From positions 571,203,095 to 571,267,094 of the forward strand of contig NC_081405.1 of the NCBI RefSeq assembly GCF_030272615.1: DNA of 64,000 bases. Direction: 5' to 3'. Below, in pieces: positions 1-9,857 of this stretch (positions are counted from its first letter, which is position 1; each line of letters begins with the position of its first letter). The notes below the pieces were generated by a model. The model was not told the origin of the DNA and searched no databases. It saw only the letters and a list, made by a program, of their open reading frames with translations. The stretch is from Cryptomeria japonica (lineage: Eukaryota; Streptophyta; Pinopsida; Cupressales; Cupressaceae). A program made the position numbers and the translations under genes.

Positions 1-475
1 TGCTCCCCCATCCCACAACCAACCCTCGTGTCACCCTATCTGGACACAGGAACCCACTGATCACTCCTCCTAGCACTGCTAGTAGTGCCAATCCTGTTGC
101 TTTCATCATGTCCCATGCCACGTGTCCAGCTCTCATCTCTAGTCTGGGATCCTGAAACACTCGTCTCAGGGCCTCCCTATCTCCCTCTCGATCATAGGGT
201 ATCAGCTCCCCATTGATCGATATCTGCAGTATCCTGTAAACATCCTCTAAGGTGACTGTCATCTCACCCATCGGCAAATGGAACGTACATGTCTCTGAGT
301 GCCATCTATCAACCAGCACAGTCAGCAACCCCATGTTTGCCCGAAACTTAGGCACATACATAATATATTGCAGGCCCATACCCTCAATGGTAGCTCTATC
401 CTCGAATGTCAACTCTGGTTGCAACCTCTGAGTCGACAGGAATCTCTCTCGCAACTCCAGCATGGGCAAATACTC
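1..475 (-). CDS. Plant mobile domain (PMD) protein, exon 2, partial
   Basis: The minus strand is open through the whole stretch and runs off the left edge. It shows the PMD hallmark: an FLSTQRLQPELTF segment, then VDRWHSETCTFHLPMGEM, then TVTLEDVYRILQI and a GDREAL segment. This is the PMD core (W-x-x-ET-x-TFH-x-P-x-GE-x-TVTL-x-DV). PMD proteins of the MAIN/MAIL type act in plant nuclei in silencing and genome stability, and many copies are carried by transposons. The exon starts after a good acceptor (CTGCAG, 476-481). No stop lies in the visible 158 codons. It sits antisense inside an LTR element, so it is probably a captured copy rather than a host gene. The C-terminal half is outside the window. 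Confidence 0.8.
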
Positions 476-520
476 CTGCAGTCAAGCAAATCAATCATGT
501 CAATCATAGTGGCATTCACT

Positions 521-751
521 GTTCATCAAAACATGCTACTTTCTATCTAAGTGCATATGGTACTCTATCTTAGTAACATTCCCTATTCATCACAAAGTGT
601 TGCTTCTATTCTAGTGACACTCATTGTTCATCACAAAGTGTTGCTGATTATCCTAGTGCTACTCCCTGTTCGTCACAAAGTACTACGTGTTTTGCACTCC
701 CTGTTCATCACAAAGTGCTACTCACATTTGCACTCACTGTTCATCACAAAG
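521..751. repeat. Intronic cluster of a GTTCATCACAAAGTG repeat
   Basis: Six copies of a core close to GTTCATCACAAAGTGCTACT occur near 521, 585, 625, 668, 703 and 739. Spacing shrinks from about 60 to about 36 bp. Copies are imperfect. They lie inside the predicted PMD intron. Confidence 0.75.
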
Positions 752-961
752 TGCCTTAATCTATCCTATCCTAGGGCCTCTCCTTGAGTGAATCCTCTTA
801 AGTAGTTTCCTAATTGGCAACGCATGTTCTATCAGAATTGTCAATCCTAGCCCTATCTGCTATCCTAGTCTTCCCTAGACGATCTGCTTGAGGGTATCCT
901 CTCAGCAGCTTATCCAATCGACAGTGTATGTTCATCACAGAACTACCGATTTGACCTTGAA

Positions 962-1020
962 GACATAAATGTGCCTTCATGACATAAATGTGCTTTCATT
1001 ACATAAATGTGCTTACATAT
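962..1020. repeat. Three 20-bp tandem repeats (ACATAAATGTGCTTTCAT)
   Basis: Three adjacent 20-bp units differ by a few bases. They are followed by a CACAAACGCGCTTGG-type stretch. They lie in the same predicted intron as the 521-751 cluster. Confidence 0.75.
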
Positions 1021-1170
1021 TGCACAAACGCGCTTGGCACCAACACAAACACGCCTCGACATTTTTTGACCTTGTTTGACATACCTAAAAGTGTATTTAT
1101 TGCACTACCTAATATGCATTAGTGACAATAGTTAATGCGACAAAGTACAAGGAGGGTTTGTAGTACTTAC

Positions 1171-1236
1171 TAGCTCTCCTGCATCTGTTGGCCTCTAATA
1201 TCGGCGAACGCGATCAAATCTATGAACCAATGCCAT
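1171..1236 (-). CDS. PMD protein, predicted exon 1 (one stop codon)
   Basis: A 22-codon exon reads from ATG (1234-1236) to a GTAAGT donor. It encodes MALVHRFDRVRRY, a stop, then RPTDAGEL, and joins exon 2 (EYLPMLEL) in frame. The stop suggests a defective copy. The call is strengthened by homologous short exons, each ending at a splice donor, on the same strand of other LTR elements here (12816-12884, 46980-47054, 49009-49083, 51010-51084). These share the R-[FI]-x-R-[VI]-R-R-[YF] core. Confidence 0.65.
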
Positions 1237-1440
1237 CGCTGCTGACTGTTGCTACTCTATCTCGCTCTGCACTCTGATCTCTTGGATGTGTGGATGACAA
1301 TGAGGATTATTTCCCCTCATGGTCTATTTTATAGACTGCCCTCGCCCTAGCCCTCATCGTAGTCTCCCAAATCAGTCTTCTTTATCCCATGACTCTATCA
1401 CTCTATCTAGTCAATCCATTATAGCATTTCTTTTTTATCG

Positions 1441-1585
1441 AGAGATTGTCTGTGATCTTTTCAGACATTTTCGTCCAATCTCTCGAGGGGGCATATCATT
1501 CCCATCTTGGGGCAACTTTGTATCAGTTTATCTTATCTTCTTTGAAATAACGCGACAAGTTGCATTGTCTCAAAGAGGGGCAAAA
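1441..1585 (+). promoter_or_regulatory. Stem-loop, two G-rich tracts and polypurine tract before the 3' LTR
   Basis: AGAGATTG (1441-1448) can pair with CAATCTCT (1476-1483). A CGAGGGGGCAT tract follows at once, then TTGGGGCA (1507-1514), then AAAGAGGGGCAAAA (1572-1585) touching the LTR. The last is the expected primer for plus-strand DNA synthesis. The same order recurs at 13111-13238 and in the 2-kb array, so the first two tracts probably also have a role (inference). Confidence 0.65.
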
Positions 1586-2354
1586 TGTAGACACCTAAAA
1601 TTGTCCAGTCTAATTAAATAAATATTTTATTTATTTAATTACTTTAGCCTAATTCTTCTATTAATTAAATAAATCTTTATTTATTTAATTAATTCATTTA
1701 TCCTCTTCTAGCCTTATTTCTTATTTAAATAAATACATTTATTTATTTAAATTATCATTTTCCTAAATTAAATAAATATCTTATTTATTTAATTGATCCC
1801 ACTTCCTCTATTAATTAAATGAATCTTTATTTATTTAATTAATTCATTAACCTTTTCTACCTATGACACATGTCATTCATCTCTTAATTCATACACTACC
1901 TACCCCTTTCATTATTTTATTATTTTCTTTACCTACCCTCTAATCATAGCCGACCTCTTTTACACCTCTCAATCTTATCCCTCCATTTCTTATGGTGTCT
2001 TCTATATAAGGAGATGCTTCCTTCATTATCAAACCCTAACTGGCTAATCAATTTATGCACTTGACTACACTACGCTTTTCATATGCAATCCTACTTGCAA
2101 CCACATTTCCGTTCTTTGTTGAGCTCTTGTGCACATAAAATCTAAGAGCAAATATATCAAGCAAGATCAATGGAGTTAGGAAGAGTGGAGATCCAAACCA
2201 TATTGGACATGTGATGGTATAATCTTTGTGATTTCATTTGATTTGCATTGTCTTAGGTAATCTTCATATGTTATGGTGGATCTTTGTTGTTGTTAGGCTA
2301 GGATTTTGTGGTTGAATTCATTTAGTCTTTCATCATTGTTCTTATCCACTTTCA
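1586..2354 (+). repeat. 3' LTR of the PMD-carrying element
   Basis: The LTR starts TGTAGACACC right after the polypurine tract. I place its end at CCACTTTCA near 2354 by analogy with the other LTRs, because the 5' LTR is outside the window. U3 holds five successive AT-rich inverted repeats of the form TTAAATAAAT-n-ATTTATTTAA (about 1612-1642, 1662-1694, 1722-1753, 1764-1793, 1812-1843). A TATATAA box lies at 2003-2009. The start is firm; the end is uncertain. Confidence 0.6.
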
Positions 2355-2399
2355 CCATATATAGTATCTAAACTCTAGCTTTTCTTTTTTATTCCTTGT

Positions 2400-4110
2400 T
2401 ACCATTAACCCTTCATGGAGCTTATCATGGTTTATGGCTGCAAAATCATACAACTCATTAATTGTAGGGTGCTAAATATTAATGTCAATCATCATAAAAT
2501 CTATGGCCATTTGAGTTATCCTGCAGTCTACTCCAAGCACCTTCCCTAATTCATAGTAGGTTTTAACAAAATAGGTCTCAAATCATTCTAATCTAAAGGG
2601 CTCCCTCTCTGATGGTAGGAAATAGTTTTGTGAATTTTTGTAGAGCTTCTTCATAAAGTGAGGAACAAATTCCTTTCTATACCTATCCTTTTTATATTGG
2701 TAATTCCTTCTAGATTACCTTTGTTGATTTCCTTGAGGTCAAAAGCGTCTCAACCAAAACACTCTACGATAGCCCTATGTGAAATGTCCAAAAGGACATA
2801 GCCATCCTCTAAACTTACAGTCCTTCTTGGGGGTCATAAGAAATAGCTAGCTCCCTTATCAACATTGGTTCTACAAATACATTGAGCACCACTAGCTTCC
2901 CCAAGTTTAGTGTCCAGGGATTTGACACTAGGACAGGTTTATCCCTATTGCCATAAAAAGAGTAGAATACATCCCACCTTAGATCTCCTTTGTAATTACA
3001 TCTCTGCATCCTGCCTCTCCGTCATGGAATGAAATTATGATGTTTTCATTCATATAGGACCCCTCAAACAAATCTAACGGGTCCTAGTGGAGGCTCCTTA
3101 TTTGTCTAGTTGGTCTTTTTGCAACCTCCTCTAACTTACTTTCAACTTCATGTTGCAACTCCTCTGTTGTCATCTCAGGAGAAAGAGGGACAGTTGGCAT
3201 TATCTCTGGTTGCTCTGCCTGAGCTGATGACTTCCCTCTAGATGTTTTTTTGGGTCTCTTAGGAGCTTTGGAAGTTGTTCCTTTTGTGAGAGTAGTTTCT
3301 CTCACTCATTGTTTTGTAGGAGTAGTTTCCCTCTTTGTAGGATCAGTTTACCTCTCCTTTTTAGTAGGGCTATCCCTCTATGGGGCTTTCTTTTGAGGAA
3401 TTGGGGTTTCCTTAGCAGGTGTGTTCTCAGTAGCAGGGGCATTTTCCATAGGAGGATGAGCTTCAGTGGTAGTTGTTTCAATGGAATATTTAAGGTCAAC
3501 TCTTCTCCTATTTTGAATTGGTTTCCTAACTTTAGGAGGGGTGGGCAGGCTCATCCGAAGACTCAGTGTTAGAAATAACAGTGATAGTTTTTCGAACTAT
3601 CTTCTTCTTTCTCTTCATGGATTCTTCTTTAAGAGGGTAACTTTCCTCAACTTCTTCAAACTTTTGCGAGGCAGATTCAGGGCTTGGTTTAATAGTGGGA
3701 AGGTTTGCAATTACTGGCATAGGTGGGATTACATCAAGTGGAATGACATGGGTGATTTTTGGCATTATAGAGCGAGTGCCAGCTTTAGGGGTACAACAAG
3801 ATTAGCAGGGGACACTATTTTAATTTCTAAAAAAAAATGGAGGAAAGCCTAGAATTTTAAATTCAGATGCAAACCCTACAGACTGTAGGGCATACACACA
3901 AAACCTTTGTGTATTACAACTACAATAGCCTAGCAAATGCAAAAGGATGGCAGAAAATTTGACATACTAGTCTTTTACTGGGATAAACTTGCTAGATGAC
4001 ACTTTGCTTTCCTAAAATTCGCTTTCCTTCTCGCTCAATGATGCTCTAGATTTCCTTCAGATGCAAGTTATGAGATAAAATCAATGAACTTCTCTTTTAT
4101 GACAACACTA
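2400..4110 (-). pseudogene. Decayed minus-strand ORF of unknown function, lysine/proline/glutamate-rich
   Basis: Read on the minus strand, the tract breaks into pieces separated by stops and frameshifts: 3532-3765 (a proline-rich start, then MKRKKKIVRKTITVIS), 3302-3531 (Thr/Pro-rich in one frame), 3084-3305 (basic, then an EELQHEVESKLEEV helix) and 2815-3009 (a compact part with NPWTLNLGKLVVLNVFVEP). The basic RKxTIxV pieces recall the charged middle of E2 ORF2 (57767-58630), so this may be a distant relative of that retroelement-borne protein. That link is weak. I recognise no enzyme domain. Confidence 0.4.
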
Positions 4111-4276
4111 TTAATTCATTTGCATTGGACAGATCAAATTGTTGGCACCAAGTTTGAATTTCATCCGTCGATCAAGGGTTGAATGGTCAAGATTGTCCTT
4201 GACAACCTTTGAATGATGACATGACACTTATTATACTGTCATGGCCAACTCATATTTTTCAAAATTCATGTCATTT

Positions 4277-5301
4277 GGACCTTTTCTGTCATTTTGTGCC
4301 ACTCACTATCTCCACAGGATAAGCCTTCCTCATATTCCTCCTTATTTCCTTATCCCACACCACCTTTTGCTATCTTTACAATCTTCGTGGGATAATACTT
4401 CCATGAATTTACCTTTGTTTCTTATCCCATGGCACCCAAAATCATTCCTTGTACCCTTGTAGGATAAAGCCTCATCGTCTTTTCTTTATCGACACCCTTT
4501 TATTTTTATCCCACTGCTCATTCATCAATGTTGTCTCTTCTCATAGGATAAAACCTTTGTATACCTTCTGAATATCCTCTTATCGTGCCCTGCTCATAAC
4601 TTTCTATCTTTTTCTACTTGAAAGCACCCTTCCTTGACAATTTTGTATTGTGCAGGATAAGCCTCTTAAGATTTTCTCCCTTGTCCCGCGATCTACCTCT
4701 TATACCTGCAAGAACGTGCAAGATAAGAGAGCTTGTCAATCTTGCCTTCAAATTATTATGCCGCGATCACTACTAAGTAAAAGAAAACCCTTATGAGACA
4801 AGGTCCTTTGTATCTACCTTGCTACCTTTTATCCCACAACACCTTTGCATCAACTTATAAACATTGTGGGATAACTTTACCTTTTGAAACTGAGTTATTT
4901 CTTGTCTCGCAGGCCTATCAAGGCATTTTAAAACCATTGCGGGATAAGACCCACCTCTTTGCTTCTTTATATTACCTTATCCTGCATGGACACATTACAT
5001 AGTGATAACTGCTAATACATCTTTGAACACTTCCTATCCCACGCAAGTCTTTTGTTTATATGAAATGGCCACAGGATAAAGATCTCTTTGTTATCTCTGT
5101 ATTCTTCTTATCTCATGGAGCTTCACAATGACTTCAAAAGTGTTGCGGGGTAAGGCTTGTTCTTTGAGCTTTTAAAATCCCTTATCCCATGAGGTTGAGA
5201 CTTTTCACTAAAGGACCTGTGGGATAACATTTTCTCTGTATCATCTTTGTCATGCTTATCCCACACAACTATGAGACTAAAGCCGACATTTCTTAAGTAA
5301 A
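4277..5301. repeat. 74-bp tandem repeat; each unit carries a 46-nt hairpin
   Basis: Fourteen degenerate units were traced. Most contain TTATCCCRC and, with its outer edge 46 nt away, GYGGGATAA. Pairs span 4350-4395, 4422-4467, 4506-4551, 4580-4660 (insertion), 4681-4726, 4756-4801, 4829-4874, 4902-4947, 4977-5008 (14-nt deletion), 5034-5079, 5108-5153, 5182-5227 and 5256-5301. A first unit (4277-4322) keeps only its right arm. Starts are mostly 72-75 bp apart. Units 4350, 4829 and 5182 keep almost perfect arms, and the 4829 pair extends to 11 bp. The array lies between the decayed ORF at 2400-4110 and an LTR fragment, all on the minus strand. Confidence 0.85.
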
Positions 5302-5449
5302 TCATTTTTAGCATATGGAAATTAGTCGAGGGTAAAGTGACCATGCATAGGGACCTTCCTAGGGAATTCCTTAAAAGGAAAAACTACGAGGACATTCCAA
5401 TACTTAGGCATATAATATAAAATTAAAATGACAGCCTTGAGCGGTAACT

Positions 5450-6067
5450 CCTAGTGTGGGGGATGGGTAGTAAATGAATGACAAAGGACCCATCCAGTGA
5501 CAACTTAAAGAAAGGTTACCGATAGATATAAGTCAACTATAGAATATGACATTGCCCAGGTAAACCAAGGATAAACCTTAACATCTCGAAAATCATTTGC
5601 AAAAAACCCTAAACCCTCAGATCCAACACATAAGCAGGGGCAAATAAAGATTAATTTTAAAATCTTCCAACAGTACCCACATGGTCCGAACACACGCTTC
5701 GACCAACTTTTTGCCAAATTTTTGGGGAAGTAAGATATTATGATTTTAAAGAAAATTCTAGGAGTATATGGGAATTTGAGATGTCTAGATATGTGAAATC
5801 GGGCCTTGAAGGTCAAAATAAGACATAATTAGGTTATTTGATGAAATGTTTAATTAGTGAAATAAAATAAACAGGGGCACACTTAGGGTAAAGGGCCCAA
5901 TTTTATAAAGTGTAGAGGGATGAAATAAGACTTTAGATTTAATTAAATTAATTAATTAAATTCTTAAAGGAAATACAAAATGCAAAATGCAAACACACTA
6001 AGGCAGGTGCTAACCTAAGTGTGGAATTGTACCACCCAGATAAGGGTGTACAATTTATGACGCTACA
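5450..6067 (-). repeat. LTR fragment, minus orientation (starts TGTAGCGTCATAAATT)
   Basis: The stretch 5640-6067 resembles 11040-11434: both share blocks such as GGGGCACACTT, AAAGGGCCCAA, a TTAATTAATTAA run, GCAAAATGCAAAATGC and a final ACAATTTA(T/C)GA(C/T)G(C/T)TACA. On the minus strand both begin TGTAGC, as an LTR would. No TATA box is obvious in this copy. The lower boundary is a guess. Confidence 0.5.
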
Positions 6068-6358
6068 AGAAATATATAACTATGACTACATATGACCATA
6101 AATTAGTACAAACTACCATTAGATCATAGCATTACTTGCTGATAAGCTTTTAAAACCCTTCCTAGCTTTTAGAAAAGATATTCTACCATTTACAACTCAA
6201 ACTTTGACATTTGGTGTCCTAGAACTAGCTCAAGGCATTTGTACACTAGAAAATTGGCTCAATGACCAACCCCTTAAATAGATATAAAAACTTGTAGTTA
6301 TATAATTTTGTCTTTAATGTCCTAATATTTAAATGAGTGAATCTTGGAATAAATAAAT

Positions 6359-6421
<63 letters not shown>

Positions 6422-6639
6422 TGTTTGTTTCCTTTCCACAAGTTGGCGAGGGAAAACTTTACCTTCATGCTCCCTTAACTCCTTCAACCTAGAAATGAAA
6501 AGTAGTAAGATTTCAAAAAAAATTATTTATTACAATCATTTAGGATAGGATTTACATCTCACCTTCCCTTTAATCCAAGGATCCACATTAAATTTCATGT
6601 AATGAATGAGAATTATTTCACATTCTATTAAGGGCTCTT
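6068..6639. other. AT-rich spacer, no gene seen
   Basis: Apart from a GA microsatellite at 6364-6418 I see no coding frame, RNA gene or repeat. The CTCTT at 6635-6639 is the target-site copy of the next element. Confidence 0.6.
6364..6418. repeat. (GA)n microsatellite
   Basis: About 27 uninterrupted GA dinucleotides follow an AATAAATAAATAAG stretch. Confidence 0.97.
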
Positions 6640-7924
6640 TGTAGACACTTAAAAATAATTATTTTAATTATTTCAAAGGTCTGAATATAATTAATTTATT
6701 AATTATGCCCATTTTTAATTCTTCTCAATAATAATTAATTATAATTAATATTGTCACTATAGTCTATTGATTGATTTATTTAATAAATCAATCAATCAAT
6801 CCCCTTTTATTCTTCTAAAAATCCTCAATATTAAATCTTCTCAAATTCCTTCTCTTAACTAATTAATTTCCATTAATTAGTTAACCTAATCGATTCCTAC
6901 AAATCACCATTTCCTAATCCATCATTAACCTAATAAATTCTTCTAGAAACTCGCTAAGCTCACTTGGCATTATTCTTCTAATTTTTAATTCCCTCCACTC
7001 ATTCTCTCTCCTAGTCAAATCCTCCTACAAATCTTATCTACCCTAATCCCACCTAATCTTTCCTCTAATCCCCCTCCTAGTGAGTTTCTAGTGGCTAATC
7101 ATCATGATTAGCCACAAAGTCAACTCCTTCTGTCTTCCATCCAACCACTCTCCTTAAATGAGATGCCTAGATGAATGTGAGATTTTCAAAATCTCACATT
7201 CCTCTAGGCATCTCATCTTCCAAGTAATTTTTAATTCCTCCTTATTCCTCCAATCCCCATGAGCATCCCTTTTGTAGAATTTTTTATTCTTCCTTTCCAT
7301 CCCTCAAGAAAAATCCCATCCCTTGCTCTTCTCAAAGCACATTGGGAAGTCTTCCCAATGAACCTTGAGGAGTGTGGAGACAAGAAATGCCTTTAAGGCA
7401 TATCTCTTGGTCTCCACACGTCCTCTTGGGCCTTATGTGGGCTGACAAGGAATCCTAACCCTCCATCTTGGGTCAATCCTAGCCCTTCATTTATCCTCCT
7501 CTCTCCTTATAAATTGAGAAATCCATCCCCTCACATTTCATCTCCAATTTTAGCAAGTTCATGCTGCTAGTTTGTGCCTAGGAAACCATCTTTGCACCCT
7601 TATCATGCCAAAGTTACTCCTCATTCATACTTTGCCATATTATCCATCTCATCTTTCAAATCCATCACATCCATTTGTACACAATGTTGGAGAGCCAACC
7701 ACATCAAATAATCTAGGAGCAAATCGACATCACATTGGAGGCATTTGGGCACACTTTGACTTCATCCAAGCTCCATTTGAGGGAGAAGGTAAATGCTGCA
7801 AGGTATAATCATTTGTCTTCATGTTTTTATGTGATTTGATTTATGCTTTATTTTTTTATATGTTTTAGTGTTTTATTTGTATGCTAACCATCCAAATTCA
7901 CCTTGCTTCTTTTTCCCATCTTCA
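6640..7924 (+). repeat. 5' LTR of the 6640 element
   Basis: This 1285-bp LTR matches 13239-14512 along its length. U3 is rich in inverted repeats: TTGATTGATTTATT/AATAAATCAATCAA near 6768-6800, a 25-nt palindrome at 7091-7115 (12-bp arms), a 59-nt hairpin at 7158-7216 (29-nt arms, 28 pairs), CATTGGGAAG/CTTCCCAATG near 7339-7359 and GTGTGGAGAC/GTCTCCACAC near 7374-7420. A TATAAA box is at 7508-7513, with the R-U5 part downstream. Confidence 0.85.
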
Positions 7925-7927
7925 TTC

Positions 7928-7950
7928 TGGCATGGACAAGGTGGGACCCA
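7928..7950 (+). promoter_or_regulatory. Possible primer-binding site
   Basis: The LTR ends at 7924 and TGGCATGGACAAGGTGGGAC follows after three bases. Related copies in this element read AGCACGCCCGGTGGGACC (near 8474) and, on the minus strand, TGGCACGCCCGGTGGGACC (near 8917-8936). Position and leading TGG fit a tRNA primer site. I cannot assign the tRNA. Confidence 0.45.
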
Positions 7951-7989
7951 CATCCCTAAAACTAATATTTTTTGTGTTTTTGTGAGTTT

Positions 7990-9110
7990 GCAAGTCGCAA
8001 GTATCAGAACAACGTGAGAGACTCCAAATCAGCACAAGCGATTCGGGTTAGGTGCGACAGACAGACCTCTTCAGCACGTGCGCAGGTGCATCAGCACGAC
8101 CAAACTTAAAAATTCAAAAAAAAAAAATTCCTACTTTCTGTTTTTAAAAAAAAATTACTCTCTGTTAATCTGTTTGATGCATGCGCAGGTGCATCAGTGC
8201 AAGCGGATGCATTTCAGCATGAGGGAAACTGAACCAGTGCGACCATTTTTAAAAACTCCCGCCCTTGACAAAAAAATTGTTTTAAAATGGTCGCGCTGGT
8301 TCAGTGGAGCATCAAGGGTGCATCCTCATCATCTACTTCATCAAGTTCAATCCGAAGGAGAAGGTAAAATAGAAAGGTAAAAATGGTCTCTTAATGTTTT
8401 AGTGTTTTTATGCTTATTTCATTGTGTTTTTGATCATTTGACCTTCTAATCCATTTTCCCCTCTTCATTCTAGCACGCCCGGTGGGACCCACGTCCCTAA
8501 AACTAACATTTTTTGAGTTTTTGTGAGTTTGCAAGTCGTAGGTATCAGATGTGTTTCAAGGCGAGGGAAACATAACCAGCGTGACCATTTTAAAATAATT
8601 TTTTGCCAAGGGTGGGAATTTTTTAAAATGTTTGCGTTGGCTCAGTTTCCCTTGTGTCGAAACGTGTCTTCTCGCGTTGATGCGCCTACGCATGCATCAA
8701 ACAGATAAACAAAGAGTACATTTTTTTTTTGAATTTTTAAGTTTGGTCATGCTGGTGCACCTTCATCGTGCTGATTCACCTGCGCATGCTCCAAAGAGGT
8801 TTGTCTGTCGCGTCTAACCTAAATTGCTCGCGTTGATTTGCAATCTTTCGCGTTGATCCAATACCTGCGACTTGCAAACTCACAAAAACTCAAAAAACAT
8901 TAGTTTTAGGGATGTGGGTCCCACCGGGCGTGCCAGAATGAAGAGGGGAAAATGGATTAGAAGGTCAAATGATCAGAAACACAATGAAATAAGCATAAAA
9001 ACACTAAAACATCAAAAGATCATTTTTACCTTTCTATTTTACCTTCTCCTTCGGATTGAACTTGATGAAGTAGATGATGAGGATGCACCCTTGATGCTCC
9101 ACTAGGTGTG
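7990..9110. repeat. Foldback: leader and LTR-end modules in order A-B-A'-B'
   Basis: Module A (about 7999-8303, leader with GCGCAGGTGCATCAG and ACCAAACTTAAAAATTC) recurs inverted at about 8546-8865. Module B (8304-8545: end of an LTR, primer-site motif and start of leader) recurs inverted at 8866-9107 with very high identity. B and B' thus form arms of about 240 bp around a 320-bp spacer that is itself an inverted copy of A. The B' side continues into a reversed LTR. This looks like a strand-switch or recombination product between two related elements in opposite orientation. Confidence 0.75.
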
Positions 9111-9857
9111 TTGCTTGCTTGATTTGGATGTAGATTGATCTCCTTTGTGCTCAACAAGATATATGGATTGATATTTGGATTGGATTGTGATGCATAAATG
9201 AGGATTTAGATTAGAAGAGGATGAGAGGAGAAATACGCAGCATGACAATGCATGAGAAGTGGATGATTTGTGAGGAGAATAAGCTCAAATTTATAGATTG
9301 GAGAAGGCCAATGGAGGGCCAAGATTGATTTGGTGATGAAGGGTTGAGATTGATTTGAGATAGAAGGTATGGATCAAGGGTGCCTTGGGAAAATAAACAT
9401 GAATATAAAATTCCTTAGCAAAAGGGGGGAGAAATTTGAATTTCAAATATGAGGAATTAAAAATTCCAAAATAAGGATGCATTGAGTGATTCAAAGAAAT
9501 TTGAATTTTTTTGAGAGACTCAATGTTGATGTGACTTGAGTGGGAATTAAAAATTGAGGGATAATGATAAGCATGATTATGAGAGATTCTAGAAGGATTA
9601 ATTAGGCTAATGAGATTAGGAAAAGTGATTTGTAGGAATCACATGACTAGGATAATTAATTAGAATTAATTATCTGAGTGGGTTTAGAGGAAATGATTAT
9701 TGAAGGGGACTTTAGAAGAATATGGTGATGATTAATTTGATAAATTAATTATTGGACAATAGTGATAGGATTAATTAAATTAGAATTAATTGATTTTGAG
9801 AGGAATAAGGATAACACAATTAAGTCAATTAATTATTGTGTGGGGGAAAAAGTGACA
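8939..9857 (-). repeat. LTR of a related element, reversed
   Basis: On the minus strand this runs from TGTCACTTTTTCCCC (9857) to CCTCTTCA (8939), followed by TTCTGGCACGCCCGG. It has the same plan as the 6640 LTR: AT-rich start, TATA-like TCTATAAATTTGAG on the minus strand near 9285-9300, a TTCATGC-type leader and the same end. No partner LTR of this copy was found. Confidence 0.6.

Larger units (their letters stand above)
476..1170 (-). other. Predicted intron of the antisense PMD gene
   Basis: The minus strand has a GTAAGT donor (1165-1170) and a CTGCAG acceptor (476-481), about 695 nt apart. Both flanking exons are in phase 0, so splicing joins their frames. The interval has stops in every frame and holds two short repeat clusters, which fits an intron. 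No transcript evidence is available. Confidence 0.6.
1..2354 (+). mobile_element. 3' part of a Ty3/gypsy-like LTR element with an antisense PMD gene
   Basis: The element enters from the left edge and ends with a polypurine tract (1572-1585) joined directly to an LTR that begins TGTAGACACC. Its internal part holds a two-exon gene on the opposite strand that encodes a plant mobile domain. Extra ORFs between pol and the 3' LTR, some antisense and some PMD-like, are known in plant Ty3/gypsy elements, and this fits that pattern. The gag-pol part would lie left of the window. Placing the element in Ty3/gypsy is inference, because no pol is visible here. Confidence 0.65.

Noticed and set aside
299-787. 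Two plus-strand frames opposite the PMD gene.
   Set aside because: They are shadows of PMD exon 2 and of the intronic repeat cluster.
4277-5301. Regularly spaced short repeats suggested a CRISPR-like array.
   Set aside because: Repeats are diverged inverted pairs in a 74-bp tandem unit, linkers are related to each other, and the window is plant nuclear DNA.
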